Shown here one piece after another: positions 1-8,385 of a stretch of 64,000 bases of DNA. The position numbers were made by a program, and so were the translations under genes. The stretch's first letter is position 1, and the number at the start of each line of letters is the position of its first letter. The DNA comes from Neptunicoccus cionae (GTDB lineage Bacteria > Pseudomonadota > Alphaproteobacteria > Rhodobacterales > Rhodobacteraceae): contig NZ_BMKA01000002.1 in assembly GCF_014643735.1 (NCBI RefSeq), positions 682,001 to 746,000 on the forward strand, in the 5' to 3' direction. Under the pieces are notes generated by a model. That model did not search any database. It was not told the DNA's origin and saw only the letters and a list, made by a program, of their open reading frames with translations.

Positions 1-233
1 AATCTCGGAAGGCTCCAAAGTCAACGCAACTGGACGGGCGGATCGGGTTGTGCCATCCAAGCTTCTCAGCGCAGAAATGCGTGATTGCCTAACATTTATT
101 TCAATTTGTCTACAGTTCATAATCTTTCCTTCGATAAAGTTTTACTAAATCAAAGATAAAGGAAGAAATTTTAGATGCATGCTGGGAATGGAATAGGAAG
201 CGCGCGATTTAGCGACAACTTTCTATTCTTTAG
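1..233. other. left edge, no supportable gene
   Basis: An open frame runs from the left edge to about base 148 on the plus strand, but it shows no family signature, so I do not call a gene. The rest is A+T-rich. It lies downstream of the leftward binding-protein gene and its terminator. Confidence 0.4.
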
Positions 234-266
234 GATAGAAAAAGGGCGCCCGAATGAGCGCCCTTC
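234..266 (-). terminator. rho-independent terminator of the polyamine-type binding-protein gene
   Basis: A perfect 8-bp stem (242-249 with 258-265, AAGGGCGC/GCGCCCTT) with an 8-base loop is followed on the minus strand by TTTTTC. It starts 21 bases after the stop codon of the leftward gene ending at 287. This is the classic intrinsic terminator layout and implies that the gene's transcript ends here. Confidence 0.85.
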
Positions 267-286
267 GTCAATTAAGGTCTTCACTT

Positions 287-1327
287 TTAGAAACCGGCTT
301 TGATTTTCTCAAACTCTGCGATCATCTTTTCACGCAGCTGTTGATCCATCGGGATCTGCGCCAAGATTGGCACGTCGATCTCGCCCAGACCAACGCCATT
401 GAGAGTCTCTGTCCCCATAGAGGCCATTTGCGTTTCGTTGCCGCTGCCGTAGCCCCATTCGTTCACGATATACTGGGTGGTTTCAGGCGACAGCCATGTA
501 TTGAAGAAATCATACACCAGCGCTTCGTCGTTGGGGCCGTCTTTCAGGTTCACATAGCCGCAGAACCAAGTGGAAGAGCCTTCCTTGGTTTCACGGTTGG
601 CTTTCACCGCGACACCTTCCCCAGCCAGCGTGGTCGGAGTCTCGTTCCATGCCCAAGCGACGATCACCTCGCCGCTGGTCAGCAATTGGGCCAGCTCCGC
701 ACCGTCCGCCCAATAAGCCCGCACCATCGGGTGTACTGCGCGCAGCCATTCATTGGCCTTGGCGAAATCTTCATCTGTGGCCTTGGACCAGTCCTGAGTT
801 CCGGTCGCTAGATAAGCCAGCGCATAGACGTCATCCACGTTGTCAGGCAGGGATATCCGCCCCCCGTATTTGGGATCCTTGAACACTTCCAACGTGTTCA
901 TAGCTGCCGGATCAACCATATCACTGCGGTATGTCAGGGCCGTAGTGCCCCAGTCCGACGGAATCAGGTAATATTCGCCATCAAACTTGAAGGCCTCTTT
1001 CATCTCGGCGTTAACTTCGTCCCAAAGATCGATCTTCGACGGATCAATCGGTTCGATAAGACCGGCATCATGCCATTTGGAAACCGACTGGCTGCAAGGA
1101 TGGGAAACATCTGCTTTGAAACCGGATCGCAGTTTCTGGAAGGCCTCTTCTTCTTCCCCGAAGAAAGAGTATGTCGGCGGGCCGCCGTGTTTTTCGATGT
1201 AGCTTTGCAAAAAGCCCTCATCTTCATAGCCGGACCAATCCAGCACGACCAGTTCTTGCGCGCCAGCCCCCGAGGCCGCGAGGAATCCGGACAGGACAGT
1301 CCCTGTCATCAGCGTATTAAACTTCAT
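287..1327 (-). CDS. extracellular solute-binding protein, spermidine/putrescine (PotD) type
   Basis: 346 residues if started at the ATG at 1327. That start directly precedes the signal peptide (MKFNTLMTG, cleavage probably after GAGA) and has GGGAGC a few bases upstream. A longer frame from 1369 adds 14 residues before the signal and is unlikely. The mature part begins with ELVVLDWSGYEDEGF, typical of family-1 periplasmic binding proteins of polyamine-type ABC importers, and contains the expected WNETPT and GYGSGN regions. It should deliver a small cationic or amine solute to an inner-membrane importer. No permease or ATPase gene is adjacent in the window, and a terminator follows, so it is either monocistronic or an orphan. 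The substrate cannot be told from sequence. Confidence 0.85.
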   Translation of the reverse strand: MKFNTLMTGTVLSGFLAASGAGAQELVVLDWSGYEDEGFLQSYIEKHGGPPTYSFFGEEEEAFQKLRSGFKADVSHPCSQSVSKWHDAGLIEPIDPSKIDLWDEVNAEMKEAFKFDGEYYLIPSDWGTTALTYRSDMVDPAAMNTLEVFKDPKYGGRISLPDNVDDVYALAYLATGTQDWSKATDEDFAKANEWLRAVHPMVRAYWADGAELAQLLTSGEVIVAWAWNETPTTLAGEGVAVKANRETKEGSSTWFCGYVNLKDGPNDEALVYDFFNTWLSPETTQYIVNEWGYGSGNETQMASMGTETLNGVGLGEIDVPILAQIPMDQQLREKMIAEFEKIKAGF

Positions 1328-2032
1328 ATTAGCTCCCGATTGGTTAAAGCGCCTTGAATCGTTGTCCAAGCGCCGTGTTGGTCCCTGAAACCTAGTGCAG
1401 CTGCGCGGCTTGGTCTACAGTTTCCCCCGCCCCACGTGACAGTTTACACAATAAATCAGTCACGTTCGGAGCGCCACTACCAGCCTGTGCCACTCTCTTT
1501 TTGAAACGCGCCATACAGCGACAGTACCCCTAAGGTTGCATAATTAATCACGGTCTCCGGCATAAAAACAATTGTCCCAGCGGTACAGTGTCTGACACAA
1601 AGAACAGAACCCGTTCCCTCCAGTTGAGCTTTGTCAGGTTGGATTCCCCCGTATTGGCTGAACCCAAACTTTACAAAATGTAGACCTAAACTTTACAAAT
1701 ATTCGCAAATATCCGGCGTGAATAGCCCGTCCAAACGGTCGGTTTCTATCTGAATTTGCAAATAAAGATCACGAAAACCCGATTCTTATCAAAAGTTAAT
1801 ATTTTATTGTGAAATGGGGTGTTCCGGCAGCTCAACCAAATTTCGTGACAAGTTTGCACCGTTTTTAACGGGTTTTTCGCCAGTTTTCCCTAACTCCGTA
1901 CCAGTGTTAACAACAATGCGTCACAAACACGCCACAATATTTATGAATACTACCACAAGATGTAACCAATCCCTGACGCTTGGTAGAAACCTGGGAGCGC
2001 GTCTTGTGAACTAGAAAGACATGGTGGGGCCA
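1328..2032. other. 705-bp divergent intergenic region
   Basis: No convincing gene. It separates the leftward binding-protein gene from the rightward response-regulator gene and must hold promoters for both. The right two thirds are A+T-rich and carry short repeats, described separately. The short frames here lack ribosome-binding sites and family features. Confidence 0.6.
1666..1764 (+). repeat. pairs of short direct repeats in an A+T-rich promoter region
   Basis: AAACTTTACAAA occurs at 1666-1677 and 1688-1699, exactly 22 bp apart (two helical turns). ATTCGCAAATA at 1701-1711 is matched by ATTTGCAAATA at 1754-1764, the latter containing the palindrome ATTTGCAAAT. The phasing suggests binding of one protein on one face of the helix. 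The regulator is unknown. Confidence 0.4.
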
Positions 2033-3073
2033 ATGAAGATTCTCGCGGTTGATGACGACGAAATCATCCTGGAGCTGTTGAAAGAAGTCGTAGGTGCGGC
2101 AGGTTTTCCCGATATCACGCTGGTGACTTCGGGTGCTGAGGCCTTGCATACTATTCAGAACAGCCCGACCCGCTTTGACTGTTTCCTCCTGGATATACAG
2201 ATGCCGGAAATGGACGGGATCGAATTGTGCCATCTCATTCGTAAATTTCCCGCCTACCGCTCTGCTCCGATCCTGATGATCACCGCTATGGCCGACCGCC
2301 AGTACATCGACCGCGCTTTTACCGCGGGTGCGTCGGATTATGTCACCAAACCTTTCGACGTTCTGGAGTTGGGCACCCGAGTGAATCTCGCCGCGCGTCT
2401 GGTTCAGGAACACGCCGCAGCCGAGGACAAGAGCTTTGCGCTTGAGGCTTTGCGCGACCAGATTGAAACAAAAAGCCCTGTCGCTATCTCCGAAGAGATC
2501 CGGATTGAAGGCGTGGCAGGTGTGATCGACAAGCTGGCGTTTGAAAACTACCTTTTGCAACTGACACGGGGCGGACTGTTCGGGTCTTGCATCGTGGCTT
2601 TTCAGGTCGCGAATATCGCCACTATCCACCAGCATAGCTCGGGCACCGATTTCTCAAATACGATTATCGATATTGCCGAAGCGATCTCTGACAACCTGCG
2701 CCGCAGCGAGTTCTTTCTAAGTTATCGGGGCAACGGCCAGTTCGTCGCCATTTGCCACAAGGTGGTGATGGATACATTCAACGACTTGCCCGGCGAAATT
2801 TCCATGTCGATCCGTGATATGGAACTTGTCTATGACAACGGCGCGAAGATGGACGTGCAACTGGTGATGGGGCAGCCCGTCAAATGCGGCTTCTTTAGCA
2901 GCAAAAGCACGCTTGAACCGCTGTATAAGGCTGTGGATTCCGCCGAAGGTGCTGTACAATCTCTGCGCCGTCTTCCCAACAATAGTGGCTGGTCCAGCAA
3001 GATTGACACCATTCGCAATCGTCTGAAGCACCCCTCGGCCAAAAACGTCTCTAAATTGGAAATGGGTTTCTGA
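2033..3073 (+). CDS. response regulator with receiver and degenerate GGDEF-like domain
   Basis: 346 residues from the ATG at 2033, chosen because MKILAVDDDE is the normal receiver start and GGTGGGG lies just upstream; the ATG at 2021 is the alternative. The receiver (about 1-120) has acidic residues D7-D9, phospho-acceptor D54 in LLDIQMPEMDG and K106 in TKPFD. The remainder (about 160-310) resembles a GGDEF fold, but the signature position reads YRGNGQF, so diguanylate cyclase activity is unlikely and a sensing or partner-binding role is more probable. The stop codon overlaps the Hpt start by one base (TGATG), so the two proteins are probably translationally coupled and work in the same phosphorelay. 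Confidence 0.8.
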   Translation: MKILAVDDDEIILELLKEVVGAAGFPDITLVTSGAEALHTIQNSPTRFDCFLLDIQMPEMDGIELCHLIRKFPAYRSAPILMITAMADRQYIDRAFTAGASDYVTKPFDVLELGTRVNLAARLVQEHAAAEDKSFALEALRDQIETKSPVAISEEIRIEGVAGVIDKLAFENYLLQLTRGGLFGSCIVAFQVANIATIHQHSSGTDFSNTIIDIAEAISDNLRRSEFFLSYRGNGQFVAICHKVVMDTFNDLPGEISMSIRDMELVYDNGAKMDVQLVMGQPVKCGFFSSKSTLEPLYKAVDSAEGAVQSLRRLPNNSGWSSKIDTIRNRLKHPSAKNVSKLEMGF

Positions 3074-3396
3074 TGAACGCTGGCCTGTCCGGCAAGCTGC
3101 TGGAAATTCGTGGGAAGTTCGTGAACAGCCTGCCCGAGCGGAAGGAACGTCTTATAGCGCTCCACTCCAAGCTTACGGCAGGCACTTGTACGGCAAACGA
3201 CATGGACGAATTGCGCTTCATCGTCCATAAAATCCACGGGCTGGCCGGAACATTGGGGTTCACCACGCTGGGCAGCTTTGCGGCAAGCCTGGAATTGGAA
3301 GTGAACGCAACCATCGAAAAAGGCGGTTACAGCAACACGTTTTGTGATGGTGTAGTAACCCTCATAGGTCACGTTCAGGACGCCATCGACGCTTGA
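3073..3396 (+). CDS. Hpt-domain histidine phosphotransfer protein
   Basis: 107 residues, the size of a stand-alone Hpt four-helix bundle. The phospho-acceptor is H55 in HGLAGTLGF, matching the family motif HxLKGxxxxxG. It would carry phosphate between a hybrid kinase and a response regulator. The start overlaps the receiver/GGDEF-like gene. The convergent neighbours are a single receiver and a hybrid kinase with two receivers, exactly the partners an Hpt needs. It could be the link from the kinase's last receiver to the receiver of the upstream gene, but that wiring is inference. Confidence 0.85.
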   Translation: MNAGLSGKLLEIRGKFVNSLPERKERLIALHSKLTAGTCTANDMDELRFIVHKIHGLAGTLGFTTLGSFAASLELEVNATIEKGGYSNTFCDGVVTLIGHVQDAIDA

Positions 3397-3404
3397 TCTT
3401 CTTA

Positions 3405-3421
3405 GGGGCGTCAGAAGCCCC
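3405..3421. terminator. weak hairpin between convergent signalling genes
   Basis: GGGGC (3405-3409) pairs with GCCCC (3417-3421) across a 7-base loop, 9 bases after the Hpt stop. There is no proper T tract on either strand, so efficient intrinsic termination is doubtful. Confidence 0.4.
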
Positions 3422-3441
3422 CCACCAACAGCCCCGCAGCC

Positions 3442-3822
3442 TTACAGTGCGCTCCAGATCGCGCGTATATCATCGGCGAGCGTTGTCGGGTCGAACGGCT
3501 TAACAATTACCGCGACAGCCCCCTGCTCCAGCAAAGCCTGCTTTTCCTTTTGATGAGCTTTGGCCGTCATAAACACCGCAGGCACCCCGTCGAGCGCCGG
3601 AATTTTGCGCAGTTCGCGCAGGGTTTCCTCCCCCCCGATCACCGGCATCATCACATCCAGCAATATTAGATCCGGTGCGTATTCCTCGGCTATTGCGATC
3701 GCATCATGCCCCGAAGCGCATTGGTGAACGTCAAATTCTCCAATCATCTCCAAAGCAATTTTAGCTATTTCCCGGATATCCGCGTCATCTTCGACGTGGA
3801 GGATTTTTTCAAGTGCGGACAT
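3442..3822 (-). CDS. single-domain response regulator (CheY-like)
   Basis: 126 residues, one receiver domain and no output domain. The acidic pocket is E11, D12 and D13 (HVEDDAD), the phospho-acceptor is D56 in LLDVMMP, the conserved Thr lies in VFMTAKAHQ, and the conserved Lys is K108 (VKPFD). It follows the hybrid kinase with 13 bases between them on the same strand, so both are likely cotranscribed. It may act as a phosphate shuttle or sink for the kinase or the nearby Hpt protein. Confidence 0.85.
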   Translation of the reverse strand: MSALEKILHVEDDADIREIAKIALEMIGEFDVHQCASGHDAIAIAEEYAPDLILLDVMMPVIGGEETLRELRKIPALDGVPAVFMTAKAHQKEKQALLEQGAVAVIVKPFDPTTLADDIRAIWSAL

Positions 3823-3835
3823 TGTAAAGTATTCT

Positions 3836-6800
3836 CTAAGATAGGGTGATTTTGTTTTTCATGGTATCCATGATCTCTGCAAGGATTTTCTCGTTTGTGA
3901 CGTGGGATTTCAACAATACCGAGGAGATATTCTCGTCCCGCAGATCGGTACTTTCATCTCCTGAAAATACAATGATCGGCATCTTGCTCGCATTGTGGTT
4001 TTTGAGCGTCTTCAACAAATCCAACCCGTTGCCATCGGGCAGGTTCAGGTCCAGCAGCAATAGATCATAGCTTCCCGCTTCCAGCATCCCCCGCGCAGAG
4101 CCAATGGATGGAGCAGCGTCAACATCGGCAGCGTCGGCCATGATGTTCTTCACAACTTCGCGGGTGCCCTCATCGTCTTCGACGTGAAGGATTCGCGGGC
4201 GGGCGGCTTCTGCGTCTTCGGTTACGGCTTGCAGCAAAGAAATCAGCTCGTGGCTGTTAGGGGGCTTGCGGAACAGCCCTTTGAGGTTCCCAGGCACCGG
4301 CTCCCCCACTTCGATCTGGCTGCCTGTGATGATAATCACCGGCAAATCAGCGTGTTCATCCGTGTTGCGCAGTTCTTGCAAAAGATCCATTCCATTGCCG
4401 TCTGGCAGCCCCAGGTCGAGCGTCATAGCGTCAAAATTCATGTGGTTCAGCCGGTCCCGCGCGCTAGAGGCATCCGGTGAAATGGTGACATTGAAGCCCT
4501 CGAACTCCAGCACGTTTTTCAGGGTCAACGCCACGTCCCGATCATCTTCGCACACCAGAACCTGTGGCAGAGCGGGGGCAAGAGTGCTGTTCGGCAACAG
4601 CTTGACCGCTTCCAGTAGCTCCAGTTCGAACCAGAAGTCGGTGCCAACGTCAGGAACACTGCGGAAGCTCAACTCGCCACCATGTTTTTCCACGATCATT
4701 TTAGAGATGCTCAACCCCAGACCGGTGCCGCCTTTTTTGCGAACGTCTGAAGAATCCGCCTGTGTAAACTTGTCAAAGATCGTTGGCTGGGCACTGAGCG
4801 GAATACCCGCGCCCCGATCCGAAACAGTCACCCGCATCCTTTCCCCAAAGGCCTCAAGCTTGATATCCACAGTGCTGCCGCTGTTGGAGAATTTTGCGGC
4901 ATTGGACATAAGGTTGGCCATGACCTGCAACAAACGCCCCGCGTCGCCGTGGGTGTAAATCGGAGCGTCCGGCGTAACCACGTTGAAGCTGATGCCCAAT
5001 TCTTCGCCGTAGGAACTGTTGGATTCCATTGCATCCGTAAGCAGCTGGGTCATATCCAACCGCTCCATCTGGAAGTCCATTTTGCCCGCTTCGATCTTTT
5101 CAATATCCAGAATGTCGTTGATCAATCGGACCAGACGCTCACAGTTGTTATAGGCGATTTCGATCATAGCCTTGGGTTTGTCCGGCAAAACCCCCATTGC
5201 GCCGGTGCGCACCAGACCAAGCGACCCCTTAATAGACGTCAGTGGCGTGCGCAGTTCGTGGCTGACTGTGGCCACAAATTCGGATTTCGCCTTATCAGCC
5301 GCCTTTGTTTTCGTCAGATCACGGATTATCGCAAGGAAGTACGGCCGGTGATATTTGGGCTCGATATATTGAAGGTTCACCTCAACCGGCATGACCGACC
5401 CGTCTGACAGGTAGTGTTCTGTCTCGTAGACCTGCGAAGACACCTCTCCGCTGATCAACCGATCCAGACGCTTTTGCAGCATTTCGCGGGTCAAAGACGG
5501 ATTTGTGTCCAGCGGCCCGTGGTTAAGGAATTCTTCAAAGCTGTCGCCAGAGCGGCGCAACGCCTCTTCGTTGCCATAAAAGTAGCGCAGGGTCTCTGGC
5601 CAGAACATGTGGACCGCATCGGTACTAAGGTCGAGCGCGGTCTTGAACCGCCGGATTTCCCGTTCCGCTGTCGCCCGCTCTGTAATGTCGCGCACGATTG
5701 CTACGAATTGCTCTCCTTTGTCGCTCATCCGCAGTTTTTGAACCGTAACCTCGGTGGGTCGGCGATGCAGGGAACGGCGCTCGAATGTGACGGCGGTTTT
5801 ATTGCCCTCGCGCAGCGGAGCCACCCGTTTTTCAAAGCTTTCGCGGTCGAACTGTTCGTCGTCGTCAACCGGTGATCTGCCGCGGTATTCGCCTTCACCC
5901 CAGCCAACCGTACGCAGAGCGGCCTTATTCAGGTAGGTATAATCCAGCGTGGTGGCGTCCATCATATAGACTTCGTATTCCGCCAGATCGAGAACAGTGC
6001 GCATATTTGCGACTTCCCTCTTTGACCGCGCGGCCTCGGTCACGTCACGAATAATCGCCACATAACGCGGGTTTTCGTTCTGTGGTGTCACATACTGGAC
6101 GGTAATCTCGATCACACGCTTGCCTGCAGGCATCTCGAAGCTGGCCTGACCGGTGCGCGTATGCTTCAAGGTTTCCAGAAGTTTTTCAAACGGGCCCCGT
6201 TCAATCGGAATGTAAACGTCGAAAACTGTCTTCGCGCGGTAATCTTGTTCGGACCACCCGTTCTGTTCCCGCGCCGCTTTGTTCATATAAACAAGTTGGA
6301 GCGTATCCGGCCAGAACATCGCCACTTCGTCTTTCAACAGATCAAGCGAAGAGGTCAGCTGCCGCTTCGCTTCAGCCATTTTATTCGCAGTCACATCCGT
6401 GCGGATCGACGTGGTGTTGACGTAATTTCCATCAGCGTCAAAAAATGGCACCATCGTCGCCTGCGCCCAGAAAAAGTTGCCGTTCTTCTTCTTGGTCGGG
6501 ATTTCACCGGACCACGGCTCCCGACGGTCCAGCGCCAGCAGGAGGTCTTTCATCGTGTCGTCAAGCTTGCGCTCCGCCCAGAGAACCTTGACATCCTGCC
6601 CAAGGATTTCTTCTTCAGCGTAGCCAGTGACCCGTTTGAAGTTCTCGTTCACATAGCTGATGATCCCTTCACTGTTCGCGATACTAACAATCGCGTGGTG
6701 ATCCATCGCCTGTTTTTGAAACTCAAGCTCGGCACCCTGTGCAATGATGGTGTGGCGGCGGTGGCGCAGAAGATGGATGTTGCGAATAGTGACAGCAACA

Positions 6801-7021
6801 AGCGCCAGCAAAAGGGACATGAACAACATAGAGCCGGACATGACGTACCAGTAATACTCTGCGATAAACTGCGCCATCAAACTGCTTTCCGGACCTGCAA
6901 CAGTCTGCGCAACACCGGCATTTGGCAGAAGGAACAGGCCTGCGGCGCCACAGGCCACAGTTTTTAAAGCAGACAGCTTACCAGAGCCGCGCACAGCAAT
7001 TGGAGATGGATTTTGAACCAT
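3836..7021 (-). CDS. membrane hybrid histidine kinase with four PAS domains and two receivers
   Basis: 1061 residues. The N-terminus has a possible signal-like segment and a clear membrane helix near residues 50-75. Four PAS/PAC repeats follow (roughly 90-215, 220-335, 335-455, 455-575), each ending in the VTEAARS/ITERATA/LTKTKAAD type linker. The HisKA phospho-acceptor is H588 (VSHELRTPL), and the ATPase domain shows the N box and GTGLGLSI. Two receivers complete it, with acceptors near D869 and D991, both in LDL(G/N)LPDGNG. No periplasmic sensor domain of note is present, so sensing is probably by the PAS domains (redox, light or small ligand). The immediate partner is the CheY-like gene; the convergent Hpt gene completes a possible multistep relay. 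Confidence 0.9.
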   Translation of the reverse strand: MVQNPSPIAVRGSGKLSALKTVACGAAGLFLLPNAGVAQTVAGPESSLMAQFIAEYYWYVMSGSMLFMSLLLALVAVTIRNIHLLRHRRHTIIAQGAELEFQKQAMDHHAIVSIANSEGIISYVNENFKRVTGYAEEEILGQDVKVLWAERKLDDTMKDLLLALDRREPWSGEIPTKKKNGNFFWAQATMVPFFDADGNYVNTTSIRTDVTANKMAEAKRQLTSSLDLLKDEVAMFWPDTLQLVYMNKAAREQNGWSEQDYRAKTVFDVYIPIERGPFEKLLETLKHTRTGQASFEMPAGKRVIEITVQYVTPQNENPRYVAIIRDVTEAARSKREVANMRTVLDLAEYEVYMMDATTLDYTYLNKAALRTVGWGEGEYRGRSPVDDDEQFDRESFEKRVAPLREGNKTAVTFERRSLHRRPTEVTVQKLRMSDKGEQFVAIVRDITERATAEREIRRFKTALDLSTDAVHMFWPETLRYFYGNEEALRRSGDSFEEFLNHGPLDTNPSLTREMLQKRLDRLISGEVSSQVYETEHYLSDGSVMPVEVNLQYIEPKYHRPYFLAIIRDLTKTKAADKAKSEFVATVSHELRTPLTSIKGSLGLVRTGAMGVLPDKPKAMIEIAYNNCERLVRLINDILDIEKIEAGKMDFQMERLDMTQLLTDAMESNSSYGEELGISFNVVTPDAPIYTHGDAGRLLQVMANLMSNAAKFSNSGSTVDIKLEAFGERMRVTVSDRGAGIPLSAQPTIFDKFTQADSSDVRKKGGTGLGLSISKMIVEKHGGELSFRSVPDVGTDFWFELELLEAVKLLPNSTLAPALPQVLVCEDDRDVALTLKNVLEFEGFNVTISPDASSARDRLNHMNFDAMTLDLGLPDGNGMDLLQELRNTDEHADLPVIIITGSQIEVGEPVPGNLKGLFRKPPNSHELISLLQAVTEDAEAARPRILHVEDDEGTREVVKNIMADAADVDAAPSIGSARGMLEAGSYDLLLLDLNLPDGNGLDLLKTLKNHNASKMPIIVFSGDESTDLRDENISSVLLKSHVTNEKILAEIMDTMKNKITLS

Positions 7022-7312
7022 GTGTTAGCCTGCCTGCTTTGTCTTCGGTCGCCTTAGAGCCGTTCGTCTTAGGGTAGAAAGGCACAGCAACGCGATTTTT
7101 TCCATCAAACTAACATACTCCAGACTCTGCCCAAACAGCTATATACAGAAATGCGGTTTATATTTGGCAAAGACACCCAAACTTAGCAATTTTGCAACGT
7201 TTAACGCCCCCTCCACCTCCGCTGTTCAGGTAGATTAGCAACGCACTGCCGGCCGGAAATCGGGCCGCACGGTACTGAGCTTAAAACGCGGTTCGCTGAT
7301 CGGTTCGCTAAA
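7022..7312. other. intergenic region upstream of the hybrid kinase
   Basis: About 290 bases with no gene. It holds the kinase promoter region and the 3' flank of the leftward DUF1513 gene. I see no clear terminator or operator. Confidence 0.5.
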
Positions 7313-8383
7313 TCAGATGCGCACCAGATGGTTGTCCCAATGCAACTTGGGATAGATGTTCGGCGTTGATGCCAAGCCGCCGATTACTTGCCCTGCACCA
7401 GTTGTGACCATCCGCCCAAAAGGGCCAAACGCCACGCCACAAACATCGGGATAGACGTCGATGGACGTGTCTTGCACACGCCCGCGCAGCTCTGCGGTCA
7501 GCACCAGTCCGCCGCGCGGTGAGGTCGCGGCGATCTGGCGCCCCGTATGATCGATGCCAATGCTGCCCACATAACCGTTCATCCGGCGGTAAAGCGCGGG
7601 CGCAAGATCCAGAACACCCGCCGCTTTCCCCTGTTTATGGGTGAAAATCAACGGCACCACCTGCCCCTTATCCCCCTGCCACTGCATCCCAGCGGCAACC
7701 AGCCCATCGTCTGAAACATCCAGATGACGGATCGAGTTCTTGTGAAGGGCAGGATCGAGTCGAACAGTCTCAATCACAGACCCTTGGGTGGAAAGATAGC
7801 TCAGGTTCGACTGCATCGTGGGAATGTTCAGCTTGGCCCGCCCAGCGTCCGGATGGGTCTCTATCCCGCCATTCGCCACCACCAAATCACCGGATGGTAG
7901 GGTCTTGATCTCATGCGGTCCAACCCCGCCAGAGCCAAACTCCCCCACGCGCCGATAGTCCTTTGCGCTGTCCCAGACGCCGATAACGCCCTGTCCGGCC
8001 TCATAATCGTTTTCTGTCGTGAACAGGTATCGCCCATCCTGACTAAAGCTTCCATGCCCATAGAAATGGCGGCCGTTCGGCGCATCGAGCGTTGCCAGCA
8101 CCGCGCCGTTTACGCAGTTCAAAATGACTGCGAACCGCCCCGGTCGTCGAGCAAAGGCAACCGCTTCGGCGCGGTGCGGATGGGCGGCGGCGGCATGGCC
8201 GCGATCCGGTAGCGGTATGTCAAACAAGACTTCTCCGGCAGCCGACAATCCGCAGAGCACATAAGCCCCTGTATCAGTGCGTGCCGCTGCCAGAAGAGCC
8301 GGCGCGCCTGCGCTGGCCCATGTGGTACGCGGTGCCAACCCAGCGGCAGCCAGCCCTGCCAGAAACCCCCGACGACTTGTCAT
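7313..8383 (-). CDS. Tat-exported DUF1513 beta-propeller-like protein of the imelysin locus
   Basis: 356 residues starting with a twin-arginine signal (SRRGFLAGLAAAGLAP), so it is exported folded. The body has repeated blade-like segments (DGRYLFTTEND, GPHEIKTLPSGDLVVANGG, DVCGVAFGPFGRMVTTG), as in DUF1513 proteins, a family found beside imelysin and di-haem oxidoreductase genes. It starts 2 bases after the second imelysin gene's stop and is last in the leftward operon. The function is not established; a periplasmic iron-linked or electron-transfer accessory role is inferred from context only. Confidence 0.8.
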   Translation of the reverse strand: MTSRRGFLAGLAAAGLAPRTTWASAGAPALLAAARTDTGAYVLCGLSAAGEVLFDIPLPDRGHAAAAHPHRAEAVAFARRPGRFAVILNCVNGAVLATLDAPNGRHFYGHGSFSQDGRYLFTTENDYEAGQGVIGVWDSAKDYRRVGEFGSGGVGPHEIKTLPSGDLVVANGGIETHPDAGRAKLNIPTMQSNLSYLSTQGSVIETVRLDPALHKNSIRHLDVSDDGLVAAGMQWQGDKGQVVPLIFTHKQGKAAGVLDLAPALYRRMNGYVGSIGIDHTGRQIAATSPRGGLVLTAELRGRVQDTSIDVYPDVCGVAFGPFGRMVTTGAGQVIGGLASTPNIYPKLHWDNHLVRI

Positions 8384-8385
8384 CG

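Noticed and set aside
1-148. Open frame at the left edge as the end of a gene
   Set aside because: No recognisable protein features and the composition falls off to A+T-rich before the stop.
1790-1920. TTAA-type half-sites suggesting CtrA control of the signalling operon
   Set aside because: Several TTAA and GTTAAC elements occur, but none has the TTAA-N7-TTAA spacing; A+T-rich sequence gives these by chance.
1907-2635. 242-residue frame on the minus strand
   Set aside because: It is the antisense of the receiver/GGDEF-like gene and has no domain features.
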